In this document: positions 38,075 through 50,700 of the stretch, one piece after another
Numbering within the stretch: the stretch's first letter is position 1
Layout: every line of letters starts with the position of its first letter
DNA from: Chromobotia macracanthus
Taxonomy: Eukaryota; Chordata; Actinopteri; Cypriniformes; Botiidae
DNA: 64,000 nucleotides
Assembly: GCA_036877525.1 (NCBI GenBank)
Contig: JAZGTH010000019.1
Coordinates: 4,406,501 to 4,470,500 of the forward strand
Direction: 5' to 3'
Translations under genes and position numbers: made by a program
The notes under the pieces: generated by a model
Told to the model about the DNA's origin: nothing
The model's input: the letters and a program-made list of their open reading frames with translations, nothing else
Databases searched by the model: none

Positions 38075-40295
38075 GCACGGATGACGTTTGTTGTTTATTG
38101 GTGCAGGGATAACATTTGTTCAGGTTTTGGCACATTGCTGTACCTCTAAAATTATCACAAGATTTCATTTGGCATGGATGCAACATGTTGAATTGGACCA
38201 CAGCCTGTTTCCCTCTTGCAGATGGAGTATTTAAATACCAAGAGGGATGAAATCATTTTGTGCCAAACCTTGAGCTTAACTTGATATCACAGTGACACAA
38301 ACAAATATGTGGATTGTAAACACTTGAGTATTTAGCCAATGTGGACCAGAAGTAAAAAATAAATGATTACAATAGTAATTTGCCTGGACACAAACATTTG
38401 ACGTCAGCCACTAAAGAAGCTCAGATACTTTATTATTAAAGTTTAATTTAATTGGGGAGGTGTCTGAGGCAGGCATGTAAAGGAGAACAGGGCTGGTTGT
38501 CACACAAGGGCTATATCTTTATTTTTTAATCAAAGGTCTAATTACAAACAAATTTGTAATAAGTAGTGAGTTTGTATATTGTTAAACAAAATATCATTTC
38601 TAAAATTTCTGTCCTTCTGACTAAACTCCTGCATCGTCATGTTTTTGGAATAGCTACTGGGTAAACAAGTGACCTATAATAAGCTATTTACTGCTACTGC
38701 AGGTTCTAGTTGTGACAATTTACCCCATATAGTGTGACAAAATGCTCAGCTATTTTCACAAAAGGTCAGTGTGTGTTAAAATATTGTATCTTTATATATG
38801 AAAACTGTGAAAATGTTTTATTATTTTTGTAGCCAGAAGAATGTGTGCCTATACAAAAATGTCTTTCAAAAGTAATAGAAGAGAGTAAATAGAGTATAGA
38901 CTGTGACAACTAGCCCCCGTGTCCCTGCTTATACAATTTAAATCAAGAAGCTATCAGCTTCAGATTTGAACCTACATGTTCAGCTTTTACAGGCCCCACC
39001 TATTCAGCCAAAATATGCAGCATTAATCAGTGATATTTATTAAAAACAATATTTGCTATAGAACGTTCTAGACTGTTACCCAGACAAATCAATTGTGCCA
39101 GTGGAAACCCGCTTAATAAATGAATGCGAAGGGACTTTCTGTAATCGCCATCGTCACTGAGTGCCTTTTAAAGTTCAATTATGAGTGAGCTCATCCAAAA
39201 TGAAAGATTTACAAATGACTTATTCAGCACAGAGGATATCTGTACTTCTCTGAGGAAATGACGATACAGAAGAAATCTAGTGCGAGTGAAGCGATGGTCT
39301 GTCCAAGACCTTGCCTTTTAAAATTCATTTTAATCTGCCTTAGAGCCAAAGGACGGGAAACATTTCAACACGACAATTACAGAAAGACTATCTGCACGTC
39401 TCTCCACACAAAAGGGAATTAGATCAGGTGCTGGAGTCGCTCTTTGTGTCTCAGGCGTGTGTCCAAATGATTTACGAGACTCGATGGAGGAGGTGACGAA
39501 TGTGTGTAAATCCTCTCTCTTCACGTAGCTCATGGAAGGAGAAAAGATGAAGAAGGTTCCTAAGCTAAGAACCAAATAAAGTGGACCTGTTCGAGTCACA
39601 CACTCACTAAAAACTAAACAAGCCTGTTTAAAGCAGTCAGAACCCGTAATTATTTTGTTCCGCGAGACACAACAGCATGACTGAGCGACCGCGTCTAATT
39701 GTGAGACATAATCATTAGGTCTAGTAGCAACTGACGCAACAAGATGTGGTCGAAGTAAAGGATGGGTTAACCTAATGGTTCCATTTTATTTTTCCAAGGT
39801 CATCTGAACCTGACATTTTGTGCAAGCTCTGCTTTGGTGATGTTTCACAGAAACCTTGGAGTGTAAAGTACATGCAGCCGCTGGGATGTGTTCAAACACA
39901 TCAGTGTTAGTACTTAACATGACGAGGGTATAGATAATTAGCTGGACTATCTGCAGGGTTCCAAAAGGACCATTTAAAGGTATTAAAAACAGATTTAGTA
40001 CCATTCCAGTGCAAAAAAATGCACTCTGAAATGAGATTTGAATTGGTTTACATAATCAAAACAAAATCATTTAATTCATCAACGTTTTACTGTTTGCTTT
40101 TTCTTTTTACCTAAACCTTTTGGAAATGATTTATATGCAACAAAGTAACATTATGACGTAAACTCAAATAGTGAGTGATAACAATCTGTTACTTTAACAC
40201 TGACCAACATCTAACAAAGATGTCTGGAGGGGTGCCTGCATAAGAGAATGAGGATATGACTGAATTATAATGCAGTGAATTATCATACTGTGAAT
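38075..40295. other. Non-coding stretch
   Basis: No gene is supported. TGTGACAA words recur at 38710-38760 and 38900-38915 but form no clear unit. Confidence 0.5.
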
Positions 40296-40299
40296 ACAT

Positions 40300-40378
40300 T
40301 ACATTTACATGAATTTGACATATGCTTTTATCTTTCAGTACATTCATGTTATACATTATCAGTATATGGATTCCATGG
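40300..40378 (-). mobile_element. Strongly decayed UnaL2-tailed SINE tail
   Basis: TTACATTTACATGAATTTGA, CATATGCTTTTATCTTTCAG and TACATTCATGTTATACATTA follow the order of the SINE tail seen at 1016 and 26793. The loop word and tRNA head are gone. Confidence 0.5.
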
Positions 40379-40444
40379 AGAGACACTTTAAGAACTAAAA
40401 GCTCCAGGAACACTGTATAGATGGAATGATGACTACAATGTAAT

Positions 40445-40590
40445 GTTCCATTTGTTTACCTTATTAAAATGAACAAACAATTAACATGTTCATCTTAAGA
40501 GTTACGACTACATTTAAAATCATTACTAAAATCATTAACTAATGTTAACAAACGAAACGTTGTTGTACTTATTGTAAACTCTTTTCAATG
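40445..40590. repeat. Possible decayed relative of the 45.66-kb DNA transposon
   Basis: ATCATTAACTAATGTTAACA, AACGAAACGTTGTTGTACTT and ATTGTAAACT resemble the right third of the element at 45660-45976 (CATTAACTAATATTAACAAA, TACAACCTTATTGTAAAGTG). The left terminus is not identified. Confidence 0.35.
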
Positions 40591-40594
40591 GAAT

Positions 40595-43070
40595 ACATGT
40601 ATTAGTTAGTAAAACAACTGAGACTATACTCTCAACACACTGACAAAAGATAGTTATAACGGCAGATACTGAAACAATTCATATTAATATTATTAATTAT
40701 TCATACATATTTTTAATTGGCTCTAATTATTCTGACATTTAAATCATTAAATGTGCTCGTTTAAATATAATTTATCACAATCCCGAACAACAGATCTGTA
40801 AAGGTTTTTAAAAATGAAGAATGTATATTGTTTATCAAAAACATTTTTCACATATATTATTAAACAAGTAACTCAGAGATCTGATTATTCAGAGCTGCTC
40901 TGTCATGTTAAGTGCCTCGACGGATCGCCCGCTAGTTTGTGTGTATTTCACTGCAGGTCTGAAAGTCCAGCAATTTAGCAGAGAAATTTGAGGACAAGTG
41001 TTTAAACTCACCTCGAGGTTCCATTTGTACGTCTCGAGTAAGTTTATGAATTTTAGTCCATAAAAAGTAAATCGCTGCATTGTTCAAAGTTCCAGCCAAG
41101 TTCCTTGCCAACCACAGAGTTGTAAATTATACAGCAGACTTTTTTTTCTGCCATCATCATTCTTTTTAGTTCTGGACGTTATGCAACACATTTGACTTGG
41201 AAATGGCCACAGAAACCTTATCTAAATCTCGTTTCTAAAGCATTGTCATAATGTAAAAATTAGCTGGCACCAGGTTAACTTTTTGAGAACAGACAGAACC
41301 CAAACAGCACTATAGCAAATGTCATGTTTTCCATTTTAACACGAAAATTTTATTGGTCTTTGGCTTGTCCAATGGTTGCCTTCATTTTACATTTCCTGAA
41401 TTAGTCTTTTGTTTTACCATTTTTAGAAAATGTACTGCTAACATTTGGATCTACGTTTCCTATGGTGGTGCAGAGCTAGAAATACATATTTCTCCTTACA
41501 GTTAGCCCAAAAAATGACGTAAACATGCTCAGATTTGAAGTCTGAAAGAGTGTATGAAAGAACCACTCGATTTGCACTAGCGACAATCACAGGTTGTTTA
41601 GAGACTAACTGATAATGTTCACCAATCTGCGGTAAGTGCTTATGGAAAGCAGGCGACTGTATCATCACAGCTAGCTAATATTCAGCTTTCACACATCGTC
41701 TCACAGTTAAAAGGATTAGGTGGCTCGGCGGCAATCTCACTCTCTTCTGTAAATGCTATCATCATCATACATCACATCACCTGAGTCCCGCCAACATGCA
41801 GCGTCCTTATTTTGTTCTGGTAAATCACTCTTTCCAACAGAAAGTTGCTTTGGTATAAAATAATGGTCTTATATACGTCATAGTCTAAAACGTGGTTACA
41901 AATACATCATTGCAAATGTTTTTATTAAATATGTTTTATATATATATTTATATATTGCGAGATTATGCACACAGTATTAACCCAACAAAATGTGAGAAAT
42001 ACATACTTTATTTGTCACCCAAAGATATGTAAATTATTAATGGAAATGACATTCTAATTACTTTGCATGCTTCAAGTTAAATTAAATAGCTTAATTTTGC
42101 ACTATGTAGCTACAGCCGGATGCTATAACACAGGGGTTTTATTGGGGGACGGGGGGTGAAGGAGTTGCCTACATCAGGCAAGGTGTAGTTGATTCATGTC
42201 TCAGAGAACTGAATTCAGGTCGTCATTGCTCATGAATCCACCTTCAAGAGCGCTGAAAGCTCTTAGCTCAGAACCGAAAGCAACAGATTGTAAATTAGCA
42301 CTTTAAAAGGAGTATTGAATTCAGGTCTGATTTATTTTACTCTGATCAATAGAGACACATCTGACCCATCCAATTTGAGCACAGCTGAAGATTTTCCATT
42401 ACACCATTTGGTATTATTAAATGAAAAGGTCAACTTTGCAGAAAAGCTGCGAGGGAAAACTAATTCACAAAACAGACCGACACATAAAAGTGAGAGATTT
42501 TCGTCTGCAGCATAAGAAACAAATCTTCACACAAACATACACATTCGCCTACAGACAACATCCAATGACATAACATTTTGGTAGCATATGCTTTTAAGTA
42601 AATAAATGAGAGGGGGAAAAGTTTGAGGTGCAAACATTCTACTTTTCTCACCTCAAAGTGATTGATTTGAAATATTATATTTTTCTTGAAACACTACTCA
42701 TCCCCTCATGTCAGGTGTTTTATTTTACATTTATTTGTTTTGTGCTTTGAATTATTTTGTTGGTTTCTTGAGTGATCAATTCTTACAGATACGCTTATAA
42801 AACGTGAGTTAATCATGTGGATAATAAATATCAGAAGTAATATCTTTCCATTATCTGCAGTTATTAAGGAGAACAATTTGTTTAATCTCAGTACATCAAA
42901 TAATGTCATTTTAGTTTGAATCTGTCCACCAACAGCCTCAAAGTTTCCCACTTTCCTTATAAAAATATTATTTATTAAATCATATAACATATTACAAGAT
43001 CTTGACAAAATTTAGTTGTACGGTCATAGCTACCTGGTAATGAAAACAATGTATATCACAGTATAAAAAA
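40595..43070. other. Non-coding stretch
   Basis: No gene or recognised repeat. A G-rich GGGGGACGGGGGGTG run sits near 42146-42160. Confidence 0.5.
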
Positions 43071-43076
43071 ACAAGA

Positions 43077-43105
43077 TAGAAGCCCCTATTCATTAGGGGC
43101 TTCTA
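43077..43105. other. Perfect 12-bp stem, 5-nt loop hairpin
   Basis: TAGAAGCCCCTA and TAGGGGCTTCTA flank TTCAT. The stem has no mismatch and is GC-rich for this region. It is too short for a microRNA precursor and no gene is adjacent. The GAAGCCCCTAT word also occurs in the inverted repeat at 46946. Confidence 0.75.
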
Positions 43106-43109
43106 CATA

Positions 43110-44675
43110 CCGTCAACATGACATAGTGTAATAAAGAGACCACCCACAGCCGCCACTGTCAGTTATTGCCTGTGGAAGAGTCCCAATCTACAGAAGCAGA
43201 CAGGCGCAGAATCCATTAGTATGGTAAAGCTGGCAGGTGGTCTGACATGAGGTGGGAGGGGTTAATTATATACAGCCATATCCTCTGGATCTCTGTATAT
43301 TTTTTCTCTCTTAACTCAGGATTTCTTTAAGATGAGGGTTTTGGAATAGAGAAATATCCTTCTCTAATAAGTGATAGGGAATACATCACAGTTCTTGCAA
43401 AACTGGAAGAAGCGCCACAAACCAAACAAAGCAATCTTGAACGTTTTTGAGTCACCGATAAACTTTTATTATGCAGATCTGTCGTGCAGTCTGGAGGCCA
43501 CACTTTTTTTGTAAAGTGCAGTGTCTAAATGTATAAATGCAAATACAACCACTAAAAAGTGCAGTAATAAGTATGACCTGTCAGGTCAGACAACAATGTT
43601 CTGCTAGATTAGACTACAACATCAGAGCTGCCATAAGGTCCTCAATGCTGATAAGGGATCAGGAGCGGATAGCATTTCTTTGCTTAAGTCACATTGTGGC
43701 AACCGTCACTAAAACACTTTGTCTGTAGTACCTTGTTTCTGAGTGTCAGACCGCAATGGGGCTCTCAAGCCTGAGGCCACAGGCAGTCAGAAGCCCCGGG
43801 GAATTAGCCACATAAATCCTGGCCATAATCCATCCTTGATGGTAGATGTCATTCTAGGGTTACAGTTCAGAATATCTGTGGGAAAACAAACAAATCAGAG
43901 GTTTGAAACATTACACAATAACCATTGCACAATAATTGCAAAATAATGCCTTATCAAAAGTGCAGAATCTGCAGCTTATCCTCAAATGTTCCTCATGATT
44001 AAGTGTTTTATCACTTCAAACCGACAGCATAATTTTGGCAGCGTCCAAATGTATCCCCAAACTGACTATTACTTGAATCTCAAGGTTCAAACTGCTTTCT
44101 TTCACAGATTGATTGCACAGAAACTGTCCACAGTGGAGATGAGGTGAATGATGAATGTTTCAGTAACTACTTAACTCATGACTGCTCCTAACACCAGTTT
44201 GCATGCAATATAAGCAAAGATGTTTGTTTGTTTGTTAGAGGCCATTAATCTGCTACAACCAGGAGCTGCTATTCTTCAGCAGAGGAAATAACAGAATCTC
44301 TCAACAGGAAATAAAACAAACAGCATGTACTTCACATGAAGGGAAGATCTAGTGTTTAATCTGTTGAAGCTTTGATCAGTGGAGACACTGCTGCGTCCTC
44401 TGTTTGTTGTTGTTATATGATCTGAGAAGACTTAACTAGCGTCTGAATGCATATGTTCCTGCTACTATCAGTATGAGTCAGATTTATTGAGCCCAGCAAC
44501 AGGAAATGACCTCCATGACTCGCCAGAAGCCCACAAAGCAACAGGGAACACAAAGCACAGATCACTCTCATCTCAGCCCTTTTTCTACACGTTTTCTATA
44601 CATGAAATATGTAATTAATACTATACTTTTTGCTTGCATGCTTTGCTGCTATATATACACTTTACAGTCGCTATA
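43110..44675. other. Non-coding stretch
   Basis: No gene or recognised repeat. Confidence 0.5.
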
Positions 44676-44677
44676 TA

Positions 44678-44730
44678 GCCGTTATGTTTTGTAGCAGCCC
44701 TTGGGATTTATAGGGGCTTTGTGAGGTTTG

Positions 44731-44740
<10 letters not shown>
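44678..44740 (+). repeat. Left arm of a 2.3-kb-spaced inverted repeat
   Basis: GCCGTTATGTTTTGTAGCAG followed by CCCTTGGGATTTATAGGGGC and TTTGTGAGGTTTGCAATAT. The reverse complement of 46927-46989 matches it without gaps at about four of every five positions, including a 20-base identical core (CTTGGGATTTATAGGGGCTT). The pair could be terminal inverted repeats of one element or two opposed copies of a dispersed repeat. Confidence 0.65.

Positions 44741-44817
<77 letters not shown>
44733..44817. repeat. (AT)n microsatellite
   Basis: About 85 bases of pure AT (about 42 units) directly abutting a large palindrome. Such tracts are unstable and readily extrude cruciforms. Any reading frame across it (poly Tyr-Ile) is an artefact. 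Confidence 0.98.
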
Positions 44818-44823
<6 letters not shown>

Positions 44824-45062
44824 CCTGACAAAAGTGGATAAGAATTGTTTGAAGAACATGCACTGTATACTGCATACTACATGTACTTACTGTACAAATA
44901 AATACTAACTGTTAGAAATATGGGTTAAAATAAAAAATATATATATAAAATGTATTTTAACCCATATTTTTAACAGTTAGTATTTATGTGTACAGTAAGT
45001 AGTATGCAGTACACAGTGCATGTTCTTCAAACACTTCTTATCCACTTTTGTCAGGTACATGT
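44817..45062. repeat. 246-bp near-perfect palindrome (foldback element)
   Basis: The left arm 44817-44932 begins ACATGTACCTGACAAAAGTG and ends TATGGGTTAAAATA. The right arm 44953-45062 is its reverse complement, starting TATTTTAACCCATA and ending CACTTTTGTCAGGTACATGT. The arms differ by only a few substitutions and a ~6-base insertion in the left arm (near ACATGTACTTAC, 44879). The spacer is 20 bases of A/T. No coding capacity. High arm identity points to a recent origin or to gene conversion between arms. Confidence 0.92.
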
Positions 45063-45659
45063 GCTCACAGTACATACACTGCTGTCCATCATATAAACAA
45101 ACACTTTTATTTTATCCCTACATACAGTACATTCATGTATAGTAGATAAACCACCACACAGCCCTTGCTATAGCCTTAGCTTTTATCATTGACACACAAA
45201 TCAGAACCACAAAGGTTTTATAGCTTTACTCCCCTGACAGTGAGCGAGTACTATGCGGCCCAACATTAACCTTAATTATTTACCAGTAATTCATTATTTA
45301 CAGTTCAATCTATTAGAGCAACAGAGTGTGGCTTTCAAAAGACGCATCTTCGGATATAATGGGGAAAATGTCATATTTGCAGTTGATGGGGCCAATGTAT
45401 CATAGCTGTAATATTTAGTCCCTTTTGTAGACTGACCCAGGTTCACTGTATAATCTTTACTTTGTGTTATTACAGTAGGTGAAGACTAATGATGCTCATA
45501 CAATTTGAAAGCAAATACATGTTTGTGGGTCAGTTATGAGGATCTCTGGTTTTTGTTCTGGATCTATGAAGTTATTAAAAAATACATTAACAAGGAACTT
45601 ATACAAACCATGACTTAAATATATGTTTTCTGTATTCTAAATTAAAATAAAAATGATAA
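45063..45659. other. Unassigned sequence inside the 2.3-kb inverted-repeat unit
   Basis: About 600 bases with no recognised gene or repeat. Confidence 0.4.
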
Positions 45660-45976
45660 CACTTTACAATATGTTTAGCACTGTATTTGTTAACGTTAGT
45701 AAATGCCTTAGCTAACATGAACTAACAATAAGTTATATTGTTTATCAGCATGGATTAATCTCTGTTAATGTTAGTTAATGCCAATGCAGTTGTTTAAGTT
45801 TGTTTATTGTGCATGAACTAATGTTAACAGATACATTTTCTGATTTTACAAATGTATTAGTAAATGACGAAATTAACATGAACAAAGATTAATAAATGCT
45901 TTAGAAGAATTGTTTGTTAGTTTATGTTAGCTAATGCATTAACTAATATTAACAAATACAACCTTATTGTAAAGTG
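45660..45976. mobile_element. Non-autonomous DNA transposon with CACTTTACAATAAGG-type ends
   Basis: The left end is CACTTTACAATATGTTT. The right end, ACCTTATTGTAAAGTG, is its near inverted copy. The interior repeats TTAGTTAATG, TAACATGAACTAA and ACTAATGTTAACA words on both strands, typical of a very abundant fish element. No clear target-site duplication is visible. The superfamily is not certain to me (possibly hAT). Confidence 0.75.
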
Positions 45977-45979
45977 AAA

Positions 45980-46925
45980 AAGTAAAAATATATTGAAAGA
46001 TTTAGTTTGACAAAACCAAATTATTTCTTTACAAAATGTAATTTTGTTTGAAAGTTTTGTTTGAAAATGTTCTTTGAAAATGTTGAAAAGTTTTTGATGG
46101 AAGCAAATTAAACTAATCATCACATTGAAGCCACAGATCCCATGTGCCGTACCTGATCAAATACACATTATTTCTGTGAGAAAAAGTTTGATATGTATTG
46201 AACACAAGTAACATTAGGAAACGTTAATTAAACTAATTATAAATAATTGTGTGTGTGTGTGTGTACTTGTGTGTTAACCTTTGTGTGAACATTATGACCC
46301 AATTCAAGCTATGAAACAAAGTGTTCTGTTTATTAGTAATTAATATTTATTATTCTATTATTATTATTATTTATTGGCTGTTTTGTTTTTCTGAAAATGA
46401 TCACATTTAAAACATAATTTACACCCAGTCTCCATTCTGTAAAAACAGTCTTTCCAGCATCATAAAACATGTTTTACTGTGTAGCTTTTGCTGTTGTCAT
46501 CTCTATCCATTTAATATATTGCACCTCAAATCAAACTGCCCCGACAAACTCCCAGTTTTTGGTAACTTGGTTGCCGAAAAAGTCGACCTCATCCCTCTAA
46601 ATAACTGGAATCTTCAAGGAGCCATTAAAGGAAAAAACAAATTATGATTTTTCCTTTCTTTGAAACGTACTAACTTGAGAGGAATTTTGAGTATCTCTAA
46701 ACATCTCTAAATATTTATGTGTACAGACAGCTGACTAGACAGCAAGAGATTAAAAACCAATTGGCGTTACTAATGAAACATGTCGGAAAGCAAAAACAGA
46801 ACTACATAGATGTGTGTGCCAAGAAATGTCTGTAGAGATAATACAAAAATACAAAATGCACATTCTAACATTTCATGCGTGCAGCCTGGAATTAAACATT
46901 CTGCAGAACCTTATTCATAATATCT
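45980..46925. other. Unassigned sequence inside the 2.3-kb inverted-repeat unit
   Basis: AT-rich, with a short (GT)n at 46248-46263. No gene is supported. Confidence 0.4.
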
Positions 46926-46926
46926 G

Positions 46927-46989
46927 AAGTATATCGTAAAAGTCACGAAGCCCCTATAAATCCCAAGAGCTCCTATAAAACAATATGGC
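46927..46989 (-). repeat. Right arm of the 2.3-kb-spaced inverted repeat
   Basis: TCACGAAGCCCCTATAAATC followed by CCAAGAGCTCCTATAAAACA and ATATGGC. It is the inverted counterpart of 44678-44740. The two flanks share no evident target-site duplication. Confidence 0.65.
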
Positions 46990-47359
46990 TGTTTTTTTTA
47001 ATTTAGGCAACCACAGATTAAGTCTGTGTGTGCTGGAGTGAAGAGACTCATGATACCGATTCACTTGTGTTTTTCAGACACCTTTATTCTGCATAATTGT
47101 CAAATATATAATAATCAAATAAATGACAGTTCAGACAAATTTATTCTGCTTATAAAGGTTGTATGCCCCTGGTAAAATGGCTTTGGCAGTTGTTTTTAAA
47201 AGACTGGGCACTGGCCAACCTCTTCCATTAAAAGAGTAAGTTTATTATGCACAAAGGAAGTCTGCAGGACCACAGTTCTCTGCTTCACATCATCGGTTTG
47301 GATGTTCTGTACTGAGCCACAAAGGCACAAACAGGGCCATGACACTGCAGTTCTCTATT

Positions 47360-47525
47360 TTAGCTCCAGTCCTGGAGAGCCGCAGAACTTCACACTTTGT
47401 AGGTGTCCTTTTATTTTTCACACCTGATTCAAATCATCAGCTCATTGGCAGGAAGATTCTTTAACTAAATCTGAATGTGTCAGAAAAAGGAGACATACAA
47501 ATTAGAATTGAGAATCGCTGCTGTA
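47360..47525. repeat. Dispersed repeat fragment ('cagtcctggagagcc' type)
   Basis: GCTCCAGTCCTGGAGAGCCG, CACCTGATTCAAATCATCAG, CTCATTGGCAGGAAGATTCT and AATTGAGAATCGCTGCTGT follow a repeat common in cypriniform genomes. Family assignment (perhaps a non-autonomous hAT) is a guess. Confidence 0.45.
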
Positions 47526-47730
47526 TTTGACCAAAGAAGAAAATGTTTTAGGTTCCTAAAGGGGAACTGTCTGAGAGAAGATCTGCAGACTGTTTACAAA
47601 GATGAGCTGGTACAGAAAGCCTGCACATGAAGTTACAGGAACTGAGTTCACTTTGAATTTTTATTTACTCTTGTATGACAAGGTTGTGTCAACTGACCTG
47701 TGGTTAAGACAACTACTTCTGCCAACTAAT

Positions 47731-47734
<4 letters not shown>

Positions 47735-47787
<53 letters not shown>
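47735..47787. repeat. (TG)n microsatellite
   Basis: About 26 uninterrupted TG units. Confidence 0.97.
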
Positions 47788-47789
<2 letters not shown>

Positions 47790-47790
<1 letters not shown>

Positions 47791-50700
47791 GGCAGCATTT
47801 GGGTCACACAGCTGAAATCTTCATGTCTGTTGGTTACCAGAATCCCACATAAAAAGCACAGATGAGACGTGTGTGTGTGTAGTGCAGTTATCTCACAAAA
47901 CAAGAAATAAAAATGAGAAATTGTCTCTTTAGTCTTCAGTGAAACCAGGAGGATTTTAGAAATGCAGCAGCCACGATCATACAGATCTTACAACAAACAT
48001 CTTCTGATAGCATGCCCCCTTAGAAATAAATAACAAATATGATGTCATGACCTCAAAGACAAGACCCATCTCAAAAGGTCTGTCTTACGCTCTCTCCCCC
48101 CTGCTGTTTTAACTAAAATGTTATTCTCTTTTATTCTTCCTGTGACACAAGATCATTGTAATTCCCTTCATTCCTTCCAGAGTTCAATAGAGGTCACAAT
48201 TCTGACCACCCTGTGACCTTGATTAAAGGTCATCTTATAGGCCAATAATGGCAGAGCGAGCTACCATGCTGCCGGGATGGGCATGAATTAGGGGTACACT
48301 ATTGTGTGTCTCAAATGTGGTTTAAAATTTGCAATGAGATGGCAAAGAATTCTGTTTAATATTCTTTCACTATCTACAAAGGCACCATAAGAAGCTTGTT
48401 TCTAAGTAGTGTATATGACTCACATGCTATATTCCAACTCTGAGGCTGTGTGAAAGGCGGTGGGTTTTGGGCTGCAAAAAAAGTACCATGTTTGATTCGA
48501 GTATGGCTCTTGAACTGCACACAAGGAGACACTTTTGACAATTTTCAGTAAATTATTTTCAGTGAATTTTCAGTGAATTTGTTTTAACAATGTACATACA
48601 CTTCACATTTAGATACTTTACACTACAGGCTATAGTGCAGTGTGTGACACCTGGTGATGTAATTCCCTCTGGTTTGGGATCATACTTTACCTTCATCATT
48701 ATGTTTTTGTGTTCTTGGACTGATCTCAGATCAGGGCTCAGGCATACTGTTTTCCCCAGGCACCATTTGTTTGGTGTAATCCAGTCAAGCTCTTGTGAAA
48801 CTCAGAGCTCAGACTTAACAGACCTTCTCATAAACTCCACCAAGAGAAACATCTTCTTTAGTGCTGGATGTTTTCTACTCTCTTTGCTTATTCTCAGTTT
48901 ATCTTTTCTCAGTAGAGACTTTCAATCTCGAGTGGTGGAGAGCTCAAATATAGGCATATATATTGGTGCTAAAATGTTGTCTAAGGGAAACAGGCAAGTG
49001 TGACCATGTAGAGGATTTAAAACCATTTCCTGTAGCCACTCATGGCTGGATGCAGCTGAAGCAATCCTAGGTCATATTGATTGGTCCATTCAAGCTTTAC
49101 TAAACACTGGAGGCCATGAAATGTGAAGGCTGGTTTTTCCTCAATCTTCAATGAAATTCAATTGATTGACCAGTTCCTATCATGAGACCTACAGGTGTCC
49201 ACTGTACAATGGGCACTTAATTTAGAGCTGGTGTTAACGAATCAACTGTGAGTTTTCCTAATGTTTTCTTTAATTTCTCTCATAATTAGGAGCAATACTT
49301 TGTTGTTATTTAGTCTTTTAAAGATACTGTCTGTTGAACTCAGCAGTGATTGATGGATGGATAGATGGATTAATTAAGAAAGAAATTAAGAAAACATATG
49401 TTGTAACACTATAGAACTGCAGTGATTTTATAGATGACATCAGTTATGTTTGCAATTTATTTATTGTAAATCTAATATTTAAATTGCATATATAGATGGA
49501 TGGATAGATAGATTGACTGATAGGAAGTACCCTTTTTATACACTTTTAAACTAATGCACAACATTTGGGATTAAAATGGTTAATTTTTTGTATATCTGGA
49601 ACATACTTTTTTATTAAAGTTTAGGGTAATTAGAGGCCTGTTTATTTAAGAGTCAGTTTTTGCCTTAAGCTCTACAAGGAGTGCCCATGCTTTACACATG
49701 GAAGGAGTATTGACAGTTTAATAACACAGTACCGTTTACATAAGATATGGCTCATTTACATGACGTTTACTTTTATTCAATTTAGCATTGCTTAGCCTAA
49801 TGCTTAGAGTACAGATTGGTTTTAAATAAAATCATCAGGTAAATGAATACATATTGTACATGAGCTACATGTGACAGGCTTGTTCTGAAACTTTATATGC
49901 GGTACATTGTGTGCTGCTTTTAAAAGTTATTATTTCACAATCAGCAAATCTCTGTGGTCTCTGAGGTTGTACAAAACAAAAGGCTTTCTATGTGTTATCC
50001 ATTTCTGAATTTCACAATTTAACGCAAGAGAGCTTATTAATGTCCATTATGGCGGATCTGATTATGCTGTATAATTATCAAGAAATTATTTTAATTGGGG
50101 TCACACCCCACCCTGCGGCAGACCACCGTGATGGGGAGACACTGGGCTACAGTATGTTGCAGTGTAATGCAGGAATAAAATGTACATGGCCTGGGCCGGT
50201 AAAGCAAAACAAGCAACAGCTTTTTTAAAGTGAGATGAGATTTCCCTGTGGGACATCTTATCTACTGAGAGGAAAAAAGATTGAAATTTATGTGAAGTGT
50301 CCTTCAAAGAGCTTCCTCAAAAAGAGTTTGTTCAAGAATCAGGACAGCCACCTGACAGCACTACCTGCCTTCAATATTTTGTGTGTATATATGTGTATAT
50401 ATATATATATATATCCTCTATTCTGATTGGTCAATAGCTGTGCTTTATTCTCTATGACCGCTTTACCCAGCGATTTTGTGTATCACTGCACAGCATTCTT
50501 AGCAACCACCCTTAACAAAGTGTTTGTGTGAGGAATAAACAATGACCCAGCATATAAAAACGTTTCTGTTTGTGAAAATAAGAAATTATTGTGAAATAAG
50601 AGCTGTTTTTCTTTGAGCTCTATGAGATGACATATTACACCTACAAACATTCTGTTGCTGTTCACAGTCATTCAGGGACTACTTTTTCCAGTGGAAGGAG

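Noticed and set aside
44671..44859. Frame encoding a Tyr-Ile repeat protein
   Set aside because: Translation of the (AT)n microsatellite.
47602..47903. Frames on both strands with Cys-Val or Thr-His runs
   Set aside because: Translations of the (TG)n microsatellite.
48590..49003. 137-codon open frame with a hydrophobic stretch
   Set aside because: No recognised family. A single leucine-rich patch is not enough to call a membrane protein.
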